Source: Mesodorylaimus sp. YZB2_4 (Eukaryota > Nematoda > Enoplea > Dorylaimida > Dorylaimidae). From it: a stretch of 64,000 bases of DNA. Positions 45,564-59,151 of this stretch are shown in pieces (positions within the stretch are counted from its first letter, which is position 1; each line of letters opens with the position of its first letter). The stretch is taken from NCBI GenBank assembly GCA_030248295.1, contig JASANH010001367.1, positions 372,001-436,000 of the forward strand, in the 5' to 3' direction. Both the position numbers and the translations under genes were made by a program. The notes below the pieces were generated by a model. That model ran no database searches. It saw nothing but the letters and a program-made list of their open reading frames with translations, and was not told the DNA's origin.

Positions 45564-47267
45564 TTGATGGTTTTTATACCCTCATCCGATTTTCAAAAGC
45601 AGTTTCATGTAGCTGCCCCCGCGAGTTTGGTCAAACTGAATGAGGCCCAGCGTTTTCCAGTGTGCTTGGTTAATTTTGGAGAGAATGAGTTAGCACTCTT
45701 CGATCACATACCGAGTGGCACGCTTGAACAGTTTCAATATATCGAAGGAGAACCCTCGGTGAGAGATGAGGACGTTAGTTTGGCACCGAAGTCATTGGTT
45801 GCCCTTATTCGGTCACGTTCGGGGCATGAGGCTCAGTGTGCAGGGGCTGGGTCGCAATTGAGCGTAGGTTTGACTGGAATCGACTCGTTACAAGTCAGCG
45901 ACTCGATCGACGACACCACTGCGCTTCACTACAAGGAGCTCTTTGATCGCTATAAGGAACCACTGAAATCTGTTCCTTCGCCAGCTAAGCAAGACCCGGC
46001 GCGCGTGGAGAGATTGCGTTCAAAGCTATCATTTCTACAGCATGTCTAACGGAAGAAGAACAAGCAGCCTTCGTGGACTTGATGAATCAAAACGCAGACA
46101 TCTTTGCTGAGTCGGATAAGGACTTGAAATGTATGCCAGGCGTCCATCATTACATTGACACAGGAGATGCTGCACCAGTCAAACGGCAGCCATACCGGGT
46201 TCCGCAGGCCAAACAAGAGGAACTTCGTCGTCAAGTTGAAGAAGGCCTCAAGAATGGTGTCTTGACTCACTCTTACAGTCCGTGGGCGTCCCCGACTCTT
46301 CTAGTCAAGAAAGCTGATTGCTCCTGGCGTTTCTGCGAGGATTATCGCTAGTTAAACGCCGTCACGAAGAAGGACGTCTTCCCGCTACCTCACATTGAGA
46401 CTCTTTTGAACAAGTTGCAAGGCAGCGTCATTTTCAGTGGTTGTGACATGCAGTCAGGTTATTGGCAGATACCAGTGGATCCAGATACCATTGGATCCAA
46501 GAAGACCGCGTTCATCTGCGAAGATGGCCTGTACGAGTGGACACGCATGCCATTTGGCTTAGCTAATGCACCAGCAACATTTGCCCGGGCTGTTGACTTT
46601 CTCTTGGCGGGGTTGAGTTGGCGTCAAATGTTGGCTTATTTGGACGACCTCATCATATTCTCTCAGTCGGTAGGACAACATTTTGAAGATCTGCAATTAG
46701 TCTTTAACCCGTCTTCGTCGTGCCGACCTGAAACTCAAACCAAGCAAGTGAAGTTTTGCGCAGGCTAAAGTACCGTTTTTTAATCACATCTTTTCAAAGC
46801 ATGGGATTCTCCCGGACCCAAAGACTATCGCACCATTGCGTGATATGGCAGTACCGAAGTCACCTGGCGACGTTTCGTCTTTCTTGGGTTTAGTCAGTCA
46901 TTATCGTCGGTTTATCGAAGGATTTTCTGTAGCCGCTGCTCCGCTGTATCAACTGACAAGAAGGGTGTGCCTCCCGTGTGGACTGAGGACTGTGCCTTGG
47001 CATTTATGGCCTTGCGTGCGTGATATTCTGCTCTCTGAGCCAATCCTTCGTTTTCCGAATTTCGAGCTCCCATTTGCATTGAGCACTGATGCGTCCGGAG
47101 CTGCGTTAGGTGCTATTTTGGAACAGTACCAACCTGGAGAACCAAACACCCGGTGGGTGATCGCCTACGCCTCACGAACATTGACTCCCGCGGAGAGGAA
47201 TACAGCACTACCGACAGAGAAAGTACCAAAGGTCCAAAACCGCGTACAAAGGGTCCTTGGATATTAG
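45564..47267 (+). pseudogene. retroelement pol: reverse transcriptase and RNase H, broken
   Basis: The linker and RT start lie in one frame to about 46049, then shift by one base. RT continues to an in-frame TAG at 46349-46351, then in the same frame to about 46700, where the frame shifts again before the thumb. RNase H has the first catalytic Asp (STDASG). The coding capacity is lost. Described only; no repaired form is given. Confidence 0.7.
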
Positions 47268-47604
47268 TTTATTTTTTCAATGATCGTGATCGCCAGGCTT
47301 TTGTGCACCTGAAAGAAATCGAGCCATATTTCGAGACGAAGGCGATGCATGCTTCTCAGAAAAATGCGATTCGCACATCCATGGCTCATCGTCAGTTGGA
47401 GGAGTTCAGCGCAAGCACGTCGAGTGGACATCGATGCTAGCGACTAAACCAGTGGCATGGCCTTGCGTTGTGTTTTATGTGTATTTGTTTTGCACCGGGT
47501 TTCTGTCTATCCACTGCTAACGTTTTTTTCTTTCTAGTTGGAATCACGATGTTTGGTTCTGAGGGCCCTGTTTCCACCCTAATCGTTTAACGAACTCCTC
47601 GTTT

Positions 47605-48538
47605 TTGCGTTCTGTTTTAGTGATGAGTTTTCGGTGGCGGTGTCAGGAACGGTGGCATCGATTCGGGTCTCCTGGACGACGCCTGGGAGGCGAATCGAGT
47701 TTTACCCCGGGTCGTCTGGGCCGAGCTTCGTTGGTCAACTGTACTCATCACAGGGAGTCGTCGGGGGTGCCAGTGAAGGCGCCCCAGTTACCTCATTCTA
47801 TACCGCCCTTGGTGGGCCCAGCCGAGAGTGATTTGGACCCAAGGTTTCCAGAATTTTGGGAACAGTCTTTGGAGGGTGATAGGGTTTCTCAGCGGGAGAA
47901 GGCTTTATTGCGGGAGTCTCATCAGTTCTATAGGTCCCCTGCCATGCGCACTCTGCGGGATTTTGATAACTCGAGGCTCTCCCTGGGACAACTTCGAGCC
48001 TTCGAGGACTCTTATTACGTGTGAGCAGCTTGTCGATTTTGGGAGGCGAAGTTGTCTGTTTCTCGCTTTAATATGCTGTGTCAAGGATTCTTGGCATTCC
48101 AGGGCATGGTCCGACGTGAAGCCATCAAGCTTATTGTTAGTCCGAAGTCGGGTGCGGAAACGTGAATATTAATCCCTGTCGGATCAGGCGCGTGACCGTT
48201 CTCAGGCACCGGCGGATGGATCACTACAGTTACTCGAGGATGTCGAGGTCCGTTCAGATTGCTCGTCGTTGGGAACAGTGGATGTCGTCCTCGATGACAC
48301 GCCCGATGGGAGAGCGACGTCTCCTGCCGTGACTACGTTTGGTAGGCGACGGGAAGGGTCAGTCTTCCTCCGATTCGGTCCTCCTATCAGAGATGCCCCA
48401 CAGCCCGCCCGTAGCGCACAGCTACGTGCCTCGTCCAGGATGCGATCACGGTCACGGTCCCGATCCAGACCTCGAGCCTCCCGCCAGTCCACACCCACGC
48501 CCAGCCCTCCACCACGTTACGATCGCTTCCGCTCATGA
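47605..48538 (+). other. frames of unknown type at the 3' side of the retroelement
   Basis: A 139-residue frame (47605-48024) has DLDPRFPEFWEQSLEGD and ALLRESHQFYRSPAMRTL; another (48269-48538) ends in an Arg/Ser run (RSRSRSRSRPRAS). No integrase signs. A purine-rich stretch GGTGAGGGGTGAGGTAGTGA at about 48695-48715 could be a polypurine tract before a 3' LTR. Confidence 0.3.
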
Positions 48539-49079
48539 AGACCACGGTCGCCCTATTCGACGCAGACACTTGCTGGTGCCCAACATGATCGACGTAATCG
48601 GTCCAAGCGTTTTGAGTGATTTGTGGTGATTTGTTTGTTTTTTCCCTTTCTCTTTTCTTTTTTCTTTTGCGTCACACGAGGACGTGTGAGAATTTGGTGA
48701 GGGGTGAGGTAGTGATAACGTGATTTCAGGAACGTTTACTTATAACTGGTTCTACTCGTGCCCTTCAACCTTTTGTGTCTGGTCTCGTCGTGTGTGCCTA
48801 GATGTGGACTAACTTGGCTCTGGGGTACTTACCCCGTAGCGTCCAGTGGCGGACGCCTAGCGAGTAGAGAATCAGGAAACACTATTCGGGCGTGTCCCTT
48901 CCTTCTCGCCCAGTATCTAAGACGCGTGCTGGCACACTTGTGTGTAGATGCTCCTAGTGGAGACACACAAAGTGAGGCTGCCGTGAGAGCTGGTCACCTC
49001 ACGGCCTCGCTTATCATGTCATGACTGCTGGCCGCTATATGCAAAACGGGTTGGAAGTCCCGTGGGGGAACTGGGGCGG

Positions 49080-52000
49080 CACAGGGCCCAACCCACAAAA
49101 TTTACAAAAGAAACTTGCAATATCCATTAATCACTAGAAAATATCACATATTGAAGTCGCTAAGGATTTTCCTCGGTTTTTGAGTTCTGTCAGCGGCAGC
49201 AATCTTGATCACAAGGTCATTGTACGGCGCTAGTCAAAAAAATGAGAGGGAATTTTTATTGCTAAAATTTGATAACTTTTATTCTGTCTGGCTGCTAGTT
49301 TTAGCTCTCATGGGCTGAAAATTACAAACAATTGCCAGATTTTCTGGAGCAAGTAACTACAAAGAAAACATGTGTAATAGATGCGGAAAGAAAGGGGGCG
49401 ACAATTAGATTAAAAATATTTCCTGGTGAACTCGCCTTCTCTCGCCAGATGGCTCAAAAGTAGATACATAGGGTGTGGTCGGAGTTGGTAAAAGTATCTG
49501 GATCGATCATGCATGACCAATGACGCGATTACAGTCAGAGGGCAATCCCGAGGACTTACGATTAGACGGACAGTAACCATAATACTGTGGGCGAGCATTA
49601 GAGTCTTGTGCCTCATGCATATCCTACTGGAAGCACTGTAGTACAGACCACGAATATCTAATCCAGTCTCTTTCGTTTTTCTCCTTGGAACCCATGCACT
49701 GTATTCCTAATTTTATGTCTTTATCATTCTTTATCTCTTTTTTCTTCTGATCCACTTGGCGCATCTATAGCACTCCCGCATAATCCACACGTGTCTAACC
49801 ATTGCATATCGCAGTTTCCTTCCCTCTGCCCAAACACCGATCAAATTTTTTTCTGTAAGGATCAAATAGCTATTCCCAACTTGTTGTGTCTTTTTGTAAT
49901 GGCCAACCTAGCAGTACGTTATAAATTTGTTTCTTACGAGGTAATAGCCCTATAGCTTCTCACGCCTTGAAAAGATCACGTCACGAGTTTAGTTGAAACT
50001 GCAGGCGTCAATGATGCGATACTCATCGTCAGAGCAATATTGCACCCGCGCCTTACCCACTAGAGATGTTTATTCGGCTCTCGAAACTGCTGCGATAAAA
50101 AGATAGCCAAGGAATACCAGCGGGGCGTCGGAGAAACCAAGATTTACGAGGCACTCTCAATTGCTGCTTCTATAGGCTACAATGTCAATACTTCAAGCTG
50201 CATCTTTGCCCTAATGGTGCTTCCAAAAAATAAATTCGATGACCTACCTCGCATAAATGGTGAAAACGGATCGTGAGGTTGCCGTATTTTCGCCAACACT
50301 TACAGCTTTACGCCTCTTTTTCTTCATCCTGATTGTTCTTGCAGAGGCTCGTCCTAAAGATGCCCATATCTAACGCAAAACTTCTCGAAGTCTGGGCTTG
50401 AAAGCTCTGCTAGCCGCCATGGCGACACTTGGCAGCACATTAATCACGGATATATTTTCGCTACCTAGTTCGTTCAGACGTAAACTTCCCAGCTTCCCTG
50501 GCTGGGAGGAAGGTCAGTGGGACAGCGGGAATGTCAGCTATATCAACTCTTCCGGCTTCCATTCTCACGCTTCATTGAAAGAAGTTCATCAAAAGTCCCT
50601 GAACTGTCTTTTCAATAAAGTGATATCGCTTCAGGGTGATGCGATGCGTGGCGCAGTTGCATTTCCGCTCACCAGCCACCTCGGTGCTCATCCTTCGCAA
50701 GTGCGACATTATTCATATGGAGTCAGATAACTTAAAGTCTGTAGCTTGGAAAATTTGTTCTTCCTCGTGTGTGCAAGCCGTGCGATAAAAAAATTTTATG
50801 CCGATAGACCAAGAAATTTTTTCGGATGAGCACACCGTTAGAGCTGTAGGAATATCGTTTTGGGGTCATTACACGAAAAGCTTTTCTATTTCTTTTCTTT
50901 CTTCCTATCAAATATCCTCAGAGCAAGTTGAAAGAGTTATTTCAGGCATGTCTGGGACGTTGCTCACGCATTGTATATGGCCGACCTACAATTTTCGTCA
51001 CTGCAATATTGCTAGTGTCCGATTTCCGTTCGAGACAATTGTGCTAGAGTGGCGAACGCGCGAACTGATATGGCTTATGTCAATTTACTTTAGGGCGAGT
51101 TGATGGCCATGTTGGCCTTTTCCAGTACTTTCTTCAAAGTTTTCATTTTTCCATCTCCTTCTGTGTGGCTTGTCCCTTCATCTGGGATTGCATTAGGGCA
51201 ACTGAAAATTGTTCTTATCCAAGTTTTTTCACAAAGCTTTTTCGAGAACCATGGTTGACCATAAATAGGAATCAAATCTTGGGCAAATACTATTTGGATC
51301 TTATGGCACTTCTCTCCATCCTCTGCTCCCTTCTTCCTCGTGTCCCATACAGTAGGTCCAACGGATTCGTAAGAAGAAAGGCTGAAATCTCGGTGTGCAC
51401 ACTTGGCCTCCATTATTCAGTCCGTGTGTGAGCGTTGAATGAATTAAAAGCAAAGAAATTTAAAACGCATTCATTCTAGCGTCGACCATTTGGAAACTCA
51501 AACTGGTCCAAAGTGATTGTCGGCAGCTTAGTTCTCTTGCCCGTCATTTGTTCTTCTTTGGCTCATGCGACCATTGTTGGGGTAGAGTTGGGGTGAGTAC
51601 GGGGCGTTTCCAATGTTGCGTTAAGACGAGAGGGCAAGCATCGGACTGCGCCTATTGACTTCTTGGCTGTGTGTGTGCAGTAACAGTTTTTTATTTGAAA
51701 GCCCATTTCCGGAAGCGCCTTGGCTTCACGAGCATAGAATCAAAAAGTCCATGAAAATCGATATACGATAAACGCCCCCGTTTATTTTTGTTCACTTATA
51801 GCTGATGGGTCCCCGGGAAACAGTGCCAGTGGTCGTGCTTCCGCTTCTTAAACGTTGAGGTGCCGAGAACACTCAGGATAGTTTCACATTGCAACGTTCT
51901 GCTGGGATTTGAATGCACCAGAAAAAAAGGCTGCCGCTATTGCTGCCTTTGAGTTGTGGGGACGGCATCATTTCTAAGTATGTAGATAGTTTTTTGCTAA

Positions 52001-52949
52001 AATATTGAACTATACATTTATTTGACAAATGTCGGAGAGGAGAAGATTAGAATTCTTAGCCAAAGGTTTAGGGATATCACGTCTCGGGACTCGAGGTATC
52101 GTCTGCTTCTCGCACTATCGCATCACGAAGTCTGTGTGGTTGAGGTCGAATGTCGGTGTCATATTCGGCTTGTTTGTCTAATGACACCCGAGTAAACGTC
52201 ACGCGGAGAACCAGGTACGATTTAATTATCTCTCCAGCACAATAGCGGCAGGCAGTATTCTCTGATAACCGCCCCAAACTGCGTCATTTCATTTGAATAT
52301 CTGTTCAACAAAACAATACCAGGGAGTTGGATCCGTCAGAGTCATAAGCGTGTTGCATAAAATATGAACTTTGGCGCTCAGACCAGACTTGACTTTGGCA
52401 TCAGCAAAGAACGGTATTAGCTATCCATCATCGACTTTCGTAAGCTAGATCTTGAAATTATGCCGATCCCATATTTGGTCTTTCTGCGAGCAGAATACGA
52501 AGAAGGGCCCTATGCGGCCATAAGAGAATAGCTAACGGGGGCTTAATTGAATTGGCCTTTTCCGTTGAGGATGCGCTAGCCATTGGGAAATGGGCGAGCT
52601 GCCGTTACCACTCTTATCTATGTACGTACGGGTAATCGAGATGGTTATACTTCTCCGGTCTTTTTAGAGCGTCGGCGACGGGCACAAAATTTGTCCTCGA
52701 ATTTGGGCAGCATATTATTCTTGCGATTGGACTAGAAAAACGGTTTCAATTTGACACGACCAACAAGTTGCCAAAGGACCTTCGGTGGAGGAGGGCGAGC
52801 AAATTGTATTTAGCTATCCTACTAACGAGCCAGTGAGTTTAGTGACACTTTATATCACTGTACTTAGGGCGGAGATTACTACCGGGACCAATACCGCCAT
52901 CAAATAAACGCAATAAGAAAATTTTTTTGTCCACTAATCAATTGCAGGA
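49080..52949. other. gene-free stretch
   Basis: Nearly 4 kb with only short frames on both strands. I see no repeat with recognisable ends. Includes the probable promoter and 5' exon(s) of the gustatory-receptor-like gene at its right end. Confidence 0.35.
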
Positions 52950-52973
52950 GCCTCGGGAAAACTAGTAACGAAA

Positions 52974-55579
52974 ATGATCTCAAGCCGATCAATGTTCTCG
53001 TGTAATACGACAAAGCCCCCTGCTCAGTTACTTCATCGTCGGGGTCGCGAACAGACCCATCAAACGTCTGCTACAATCCGAGTACCTTCGTCGACCAGTC
53101 TTTACGATTCACCCCATCTAGCCCTACACAACAATAACTTGCTCCTTCGAAACCTCACTCACATGGCTGATAACGAGTATAGCGAAGTACTGGCGCGCTC
53201 CGAGTTCGCCAACGGAGGTCCGTTCAACAATTTTAATGAATTTGGTTTTCTTCGTGATCACGACACAGCAACCGTTATGCTCATGGACCCCGAACCAAAT
53301 GGTCGATTGCTGCCGTCCATGGGTCGAAGTACATCCCCGTCGTACTCCTACGCTCCTAATCACCTTTTAGATCGTATGGCACCTATTTTTCGCACTCTAA
53401 AGCTCTTCGGATTCTATGGGCCCACCTTCGGACCAGAACCGCCCCCAGTGCCAGCCTCTTATCACCGAAATAGCATAAGAGATATATTCTATAGACATCG
53501 GTCAAGGGTCAGTCTTCGTTGCTTATTGCTGACCACATACGCTCTAATAGCCGTGGTGTTCAACATGGGCTTGTTCGGATTCAATATTGTTGGCATCGAA
53601 GCAGCTCGTGCCTACTTCGGACTTATGCACGTACTCACCATGACGAATATCATTTCAGGAATGAAACCTTTGCACAATGCATTCAATCTGTTGCTGATCC
53701 TCAGAGGGGCTCGCTATCACGCTATCCTTTGGCGACAGTTAGCAGAAATTGATGAAACATTTAGACGCTATTTGGCTGTAAAACTCGATGTTAGGCGATT
53801 CAAATTGATCTTCTTCACTCTGACTGCTTTTAGCTTCTTGGTGCCGTTTGCCATGCGCGCATCTGAATACTTTCTATTGGAGACTATAGGCGAAGTGTTA
53901 GTCAGCGACCTGTCACTCTTGTTCGTTCCCTTATTGAGCATTTGGCAACTGATGCCTCTCTACTATTATTTGCTGATCACATCCTTTATCCAATGGTGGT
54001 TTCGAAAGTTACGTATGCGCTTACAAAATGATCCCGAACTGACTGATCATCCGTTAGAGTTCTATTATAGATTGTATTTAAGATTGACAAAAAGCGTTTG
54101 CACTCTGGGCTCATTTTTTAATCCAGTGGCGTTCTTTTCCATTTCAACTTCAGTCGTGGTCTTGTGTTTAACAATATATTTTCTGACAAATGCCAAGGAA
54201 ATCGTTCTACGAGATGGCCCAGACGACGAGCGCCTAGCTTCCTACTTCTACGTCAGTTGGAGTGGAGTTCATATTTTAGTGGCAGTTGGCTACGTTCTAG
54301 CCATGTGCATTGCCGGATGGAGAACGAACGAACGCGCGCGTGAAATCATGGCGGCCGTATTAAGCACTAGGCCTATGGATGAACAGTCGCGATTCCGAGT
54401 AAGTAAATAGGCCCGGCGGGAGGGTAGGCGCGCCGTAAGTTGCATTGACCTGGTCTAACCTAACGATAAGTTAGGTATCCCACCGTCGCAGCAGCCATAT
54501 GCAAGATGTCGCTATGGTTGCCACAGTATCCCACTTTCGCCCCCATGTTCCCACTGTGCAATCACACCTAATTTATCTTGTTTCCGGCCGACATATTAGT
54601 TAGATGCTGCTGCTTGAGCCCTAAGCAACACGTCAGAGTTTTTGTTTTGATATTAACTATTTCAAATAAGATCCCACTGAATTCTCTTACTATCAGTCAT
54701 TTTTGCGTTATCTGCGCTGTGTGCCGTGGGGAAGTTATTTTGTCTTCGCTTATGTCATACAGTACATCCATGGCAGCAGTAACTTCAACATGAGCATTGA
54801 ACTAGCAACATCGGGCATTGCTGCATTCCCAGTCACACATTTAAATTGCAGAAAAGAAAGAAATTTTAACAGCTGCTGCATGACTCGACCATTATTAGTC
54901 TTGATGATTTCTGAGAACAGTGCTCAAATGATTGTGATCTGCGTGGATGTTCTCGCATGCACCACATAAGTCGTATGAGCTGGCACAGTCCAACATGGTT
55001 GGTTACCCAATAATCTTTAGGCCTGATCGTCCTGGTCTCCGCTATTTTCTTCTATCCACAAAGAAATAGAGGAAAGAAGTTGAAGCACGCAATTTTTTAA
55101 ATTCTAGGTCAGCTGCTTTATTCATCGCAACCAGACTCAATGGACGTGGGGGATCAGCGTGTGGCGTGCGTTTCCAGTTGAACGAAGCTTCCTCTTCACT
55201 GTAAGACATTCCACAAATCATGTTGTCCAAGTAGTGAACATGCAAGCCTAGTACAGCATCTCCATTGTTACAAATGCAACAATAGAAGTTGCTCCCAGGC
55301 GCTCCTTACAACCCAAACTTGCCACTTGTATGGGCCTTGGTATCACCTGATACAGATTCATAAGTTGTTTATTGGCTAACTGCTTGGAATCATCAACTCA
55401 ATAATCCACCTCTCAGTCTCTCCCTCACAGTTGTTACTAAGTACCTTTACTGGCATGCACAGACTGTCTTATTTCAGCTGGTCAGCGCAATATCGACTTA
55501 TGCCGTGCTGCTGTTGAAACTGCAACAGAAAGCTTGTGTGTGCGGGGTGAAGCGGGCAAACGAGACGGGTGGAGAGTGA
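52974..55579 (+). CDS. gustatory-receptor-like (EGL-47/GUR type) seven-membrane protein
   Basis: The main exon 52974..54398 gives 475 residues (or 412 from the Met at 53163), ending FRFR-like QSRFR on a perfect GTAAGT donor in phase 0. Seen: a long cytosolic N-terminus, FRTLKLFGFYGPTF just before TM1, and six hydrophobic spans (for example RCLLLTTYALIAVVFNMGLF, FKLIFFTLTAFSFLVPF, VAFFSISTSVVVLCLTIYF, GVHILVAVGYVLAMCIAGW). The last exon 55478..55579 starts in phase 0 after TTATTTCAG and reads LVSAISTYAVLLLKLQQKA to a stop. This is the TYxxxxxQ motif of TM7 that marks the insect/nematode gustatory receptor superfamily. A middle exon may begin at about 54695 (FLRYLRCVPWGSYFVFAYVI), but its 3' end is unclear. 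Members are N-in cation channels or light/taste/CO2 sensors. Confidence 0.75.
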
Positions 55580-57582
55580 ACGTCGGCTGAGCTGCTGCGA
55601 GCTTGTTTATGTACGGCGTTGGGTTGTGAAACTGGGCAGATCTTGGTTACATTGATTGTTCATTGTTGAGGTCCTCTGCATCTTTCGTGCGTTGTTTTAA
55701 GTGACTGTGCGCACCTGCATGCACGGTGATTATCGTCAGATCAAACATAAGAGCAAATTTTAGCCCCACGTAAATTGCCTACGTATGCGCCCAGTTTTAC
55801 CGCTAACTGTAACATGTGTGTTAAGCGTGTTATACTGTATATTAATACTGTAGTGCAGCATATCGCGCATATCAGTACAGTTTGCAGTACATGGTGTTTG
55901 GGTCATTTGCTTGTATTATAAAGCGGAGCAATTCTTAAAAGTCGTTCGGCAGGCAGACTAAATCAGATATCAAAATAATAAAACAAGGATTAACTTGTCT
56001 TCAATGTGCCGCAGAACTGCGAACCATTTCGAAATGACTGTGCAAGCATACATAGCACTGAGTGCGCACTGGCAAGTGTTTGACTCGCGGCCTGAATACG
56101 AGCATCTTGTGTGATGTGTCGCTTCACCCTCGACTGTGCTTAAGCTTTGGTGATATGGTGCAGCAGGAACAGGAACAGTATACTGGCTAGTTAGTTCACG
56201 GACTCTCCTTGTCCTCGTGACGCGCGGTGTCTATGACGTTGGTCCGGTGTCACGTTCTCGTCACATGTATGGAGAAGAGCTCCCGCGAGACCTGCCACGC
56301 TAGCCGAGAATTATGTATAATACGGGTAAGTTCTTCCACCAATATGCCTGATAAGTCTGATATTCTGGCTGCCTGTTCTTCCGTAGGCTTGATTAATCTT
56401 TGCAAACCTCATTACATGATATACTCGTATATTATACTGTATAAACAGAAGGTACTGTACACTGCACTACTGTTTGTCAAGGTCACATCTCCATTCTCCG
56501 GTACAAACCTGCTGTTTTTGACACAGTTCATGTTTCACTGCATCGCCGAACGCGGATATGCACTCTTTGCAGTAACATGACAAATACGTAGCATGATGTA
56601 GAGCATGTACCTATGGCTAACAAGACACTGATTGAGATCAACACCATCAGTCTGTATGACTGTATGGTGTTCATCTCATGTCACACAGCAGGCTGACACT
56701 CAGATGCCCTCACAGTGCACATATTTAAAGCAATGTACAGTAGCTTGAGCACAAACTGCGTAGTTACATTGGCGAAAGCAGTTTTTAGGCAAGCTTGGAT
56801 GACATGCTAGAAGAAGACGTAGAAGTTGTTGTATTGTGACTGCCTTTTACTTACTCAGGATACTCAGTACCTGAAAGCTTATGTGTTACGGGAATTGGCA
56901 CGGGGGATGTACCTTTGCTTAAACCTGTGATTATGGGACGTCTGACATCATTGAACAGTTGAGAAAGGAGTCGCCGGGCATCATATGGGTACATTTTCTT
57001 GTATCAGGTGCATGGATGTCTTCTTAAATTGATCAAAGCACTCGTCGTCATTACGTGGACCCATTTGGAGAAGTGTGCCCTTTCCTGATCCAAGTCGAGC
57101 CAGTCTTTTCCTCGCACATACCGTATTGTAGTCGGCCGGGAGCTTTAGTTATTATGGACGTAGCAGCGGGAAAATCAGATTTCGCATGTTTCTGATTCAG
57201 GAACCTGGTTTATGATTTAGCACTTATTCAAAAAAGTTTTCCGCAAACTGCGAGGCTAGATTATATGCAATTCAGACCATTATAAAACAAGTTGCTGCAT
57301 CGATCTGCTCGTGTTTGCACTAGTGTCAACTGCTATTTCTGTTTTTCCGCCTTAAAAAGGGTACAAGTGTTTGGCCGACGGCAGAGTGTATTTTGGGAAC
57401 TTTGGCTTGCGTCTTCGGGCCATCTTTGTCGTGGCAATGACGTCAGAGACTAGTGAGTAAATGAGTAAACAGGGCCGAGGCGCAGATGGGTTCCTTAGTC
57501 GCCAGTTCGATCACAACTTGGTGCAAGCACCCAACGGCTAGAAGAGCTTGAGAAAATCATGTACACAAGCTAATCGGAAGAG
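55580..57582. other. gene-free stretch
   Basis: No exon recognised on either strand; moderately AT-rich with palindromic scraps such as CACCATCAGTCTGTATGACTGTATGGTG near 56641. Confidence 0.35.
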
Positions 57583-57923
57583 ATGGGCGTTTTGAGCGTG
57601 GTCGCGCAGTTCCCGATTGATTTCTCTGGCCGGGCTGACGTGAGTATGTATTTCAAGCAGTTCTTCGCTCTGGCATTGGCTGTTTCGTTTCAGAAAATTT
57701 ACCCTTTCAGAAGCGCTTTGACGCCGAATACGATCGTATTCTTCTTTGTCCAGTCGACGGGCGGTGCTCCGTCAAGCCGCGATCTGTCCACGGGGATATC
57801 GCCCTATCACCCATTACCCATGATTCGACGTTGAGGGAGTGCAAATTCTTTTATCCTCAGCCCGATTCCCCCAACTACGCCTGCTTCAATAGTGTGCTGG
57901 GAACCCGAAAGTGCTCGAGTTAA
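57583..57923 (+). CDS. possible small two-exon gene, cysteine-containing, unknown
   Basis: Exon 57583..57639 (MGVLSVVAQFPIDFSGRAD) ends on GTGAGT in phase 0. With the acceptor ACCCTTTCAG, exon 57711..57923 reads 70 residues (KRFDAEYDRILLCPVDGRC, STLRECKFFYPQPDSPNYACF) to a stop. Four cysteines, no membrane span. An earlier acceptor (GTTTCAG at 57693) would give another frame. No family recognised; further 5' exons are possible. Confidence 0.35.
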
Positions 57924-59151
57924 CCAGCAAAAAACACCTCAACAGTCCGACCATTTTGCTCGCCGTTCTGGCGCCAGCCCCTTTATCTCTTTATTTACAT
58001 TCCCTTATACGAAGTCCCTCAGACAGAAGGATAGGGCGAACGAAACTTATTCCTGCTAGCTTCTTGAGCATAATTCGAATTCTGATGATTTCACCGACGG
58101 AATCTATGAAAAAATCGTTTTTGTGCCTTATGACTTCTTAAACGTAGGTCTGAAAATGACACGTGTTCTTGCGCACAGGACTGATTATGACTAAATGCTT
58201 TCATCCGGACTGAGCAATGTCTTGCACCGAAGCTTACTCTAGGCCTAGACAGTAAGCCGAATTCTGACGCCTTCGGTGAAACCTGCCTGACTGGTATCTA
58301 AAAGAGTGCTCCATTTACAGTAAATGGCATGCTAAACTTATTGCACATCACCTTACATAACGTATTGCCGAGCTGAGAAAATGTTTTGTCTAATTTTTAC
58401 TTCTCACGAGTCATCCGTGTTAGCGATTTTTCACTGTTCTATTCATCATTGTGCTGGAGGGCTATTGTTCGTAAAGCATATGACATGCTTTTGCCTGCAC
58501 GAAACTCTTTTCAAGTGCCAAACCTAGTTGAAAGAAACGTTGCATTTCAGAAAGCCACGCGTTGGTCGGAGCCATTTGGAGCCCAGCATGCGACCGTCGG
58601 TCAAGGAGTGACACCAAGGAGTAGTCCTCTTGAGGCTATCTCGCGCCTACGTTCTTTTTAGGGCGTCACATGCTTGCGTTGACTATTGGTTAGCAGTAGT
58701 CACGCGCTTGTACAGATCGTTTGCGGAATAGCCGTTGCTCACTGAAGCATGTTGATACGGGCCTTAGGTTGTTGCTTATTTGTGTCAGGAAAGGCGAGAA
58801 AGGCAAAGATGAATTTTACCTAAGACGGAAAAAGACTTTTTTAGTTTTGTGTACACGCCATCTTACGATTAGACTAGAGCGTCTGTTGATTTTATCACCA
58901 GCACCCAGCACCTTAGAACCTTGGCGATGTGTGCTTCTTGGGCGGGCATTGGAGGTGTGAATGATATGCGGGCCATATGGGAGCGCGATGCGCTTGAAAG
59001 AGTTTGCTTACATTTTTCATAGCCACAATAGTCTTTTTTTCAGAGCCATTGGTTAGAGCTAAAAAGGGGCCAGTTCGAATACCTTTGGTTATTGAATAGA
59101 AGAAAGAGTAGATGGGTAAATAATAAAACGTGAAACGGAAGTCGTTGAACG

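Larger units (their letters stand above)
42382..48640 (+). mobile_element. defective Ty3/gypsy-type LTR retroelement
   Basis: Gag and pol pieces are in order on the plus strand but broken by frameshifts, one in-frame stop and a foreign insertion of about 1.5 kb. Gag-like frames run 42382-43370. Two zinc knuckles of form CX2CX4HX4C lie in 43565-43984. After the interruption, reverse transcriptase runs about 46050-46950 (catalytic box LDDL, at 46640) and RNase H about 47040-47190 (start marked by STDASG). No protease and no integrase are visible; the frame ends at 47267. The 3' part to 48640 holds frames of unknown type. No pair of LTRs could be matched by eye. It cannot be autonomous. Confidence 0.75.

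Noticed and set aside
59040..59100. tRNA-like boxes (GGTTAGAGC and AGTTCGAATAC)
   Set aside because: The spacing between the A- and B-like boxes is too short for a tRNA and there is no acceptor stem; at most a decayed SINE scrap.
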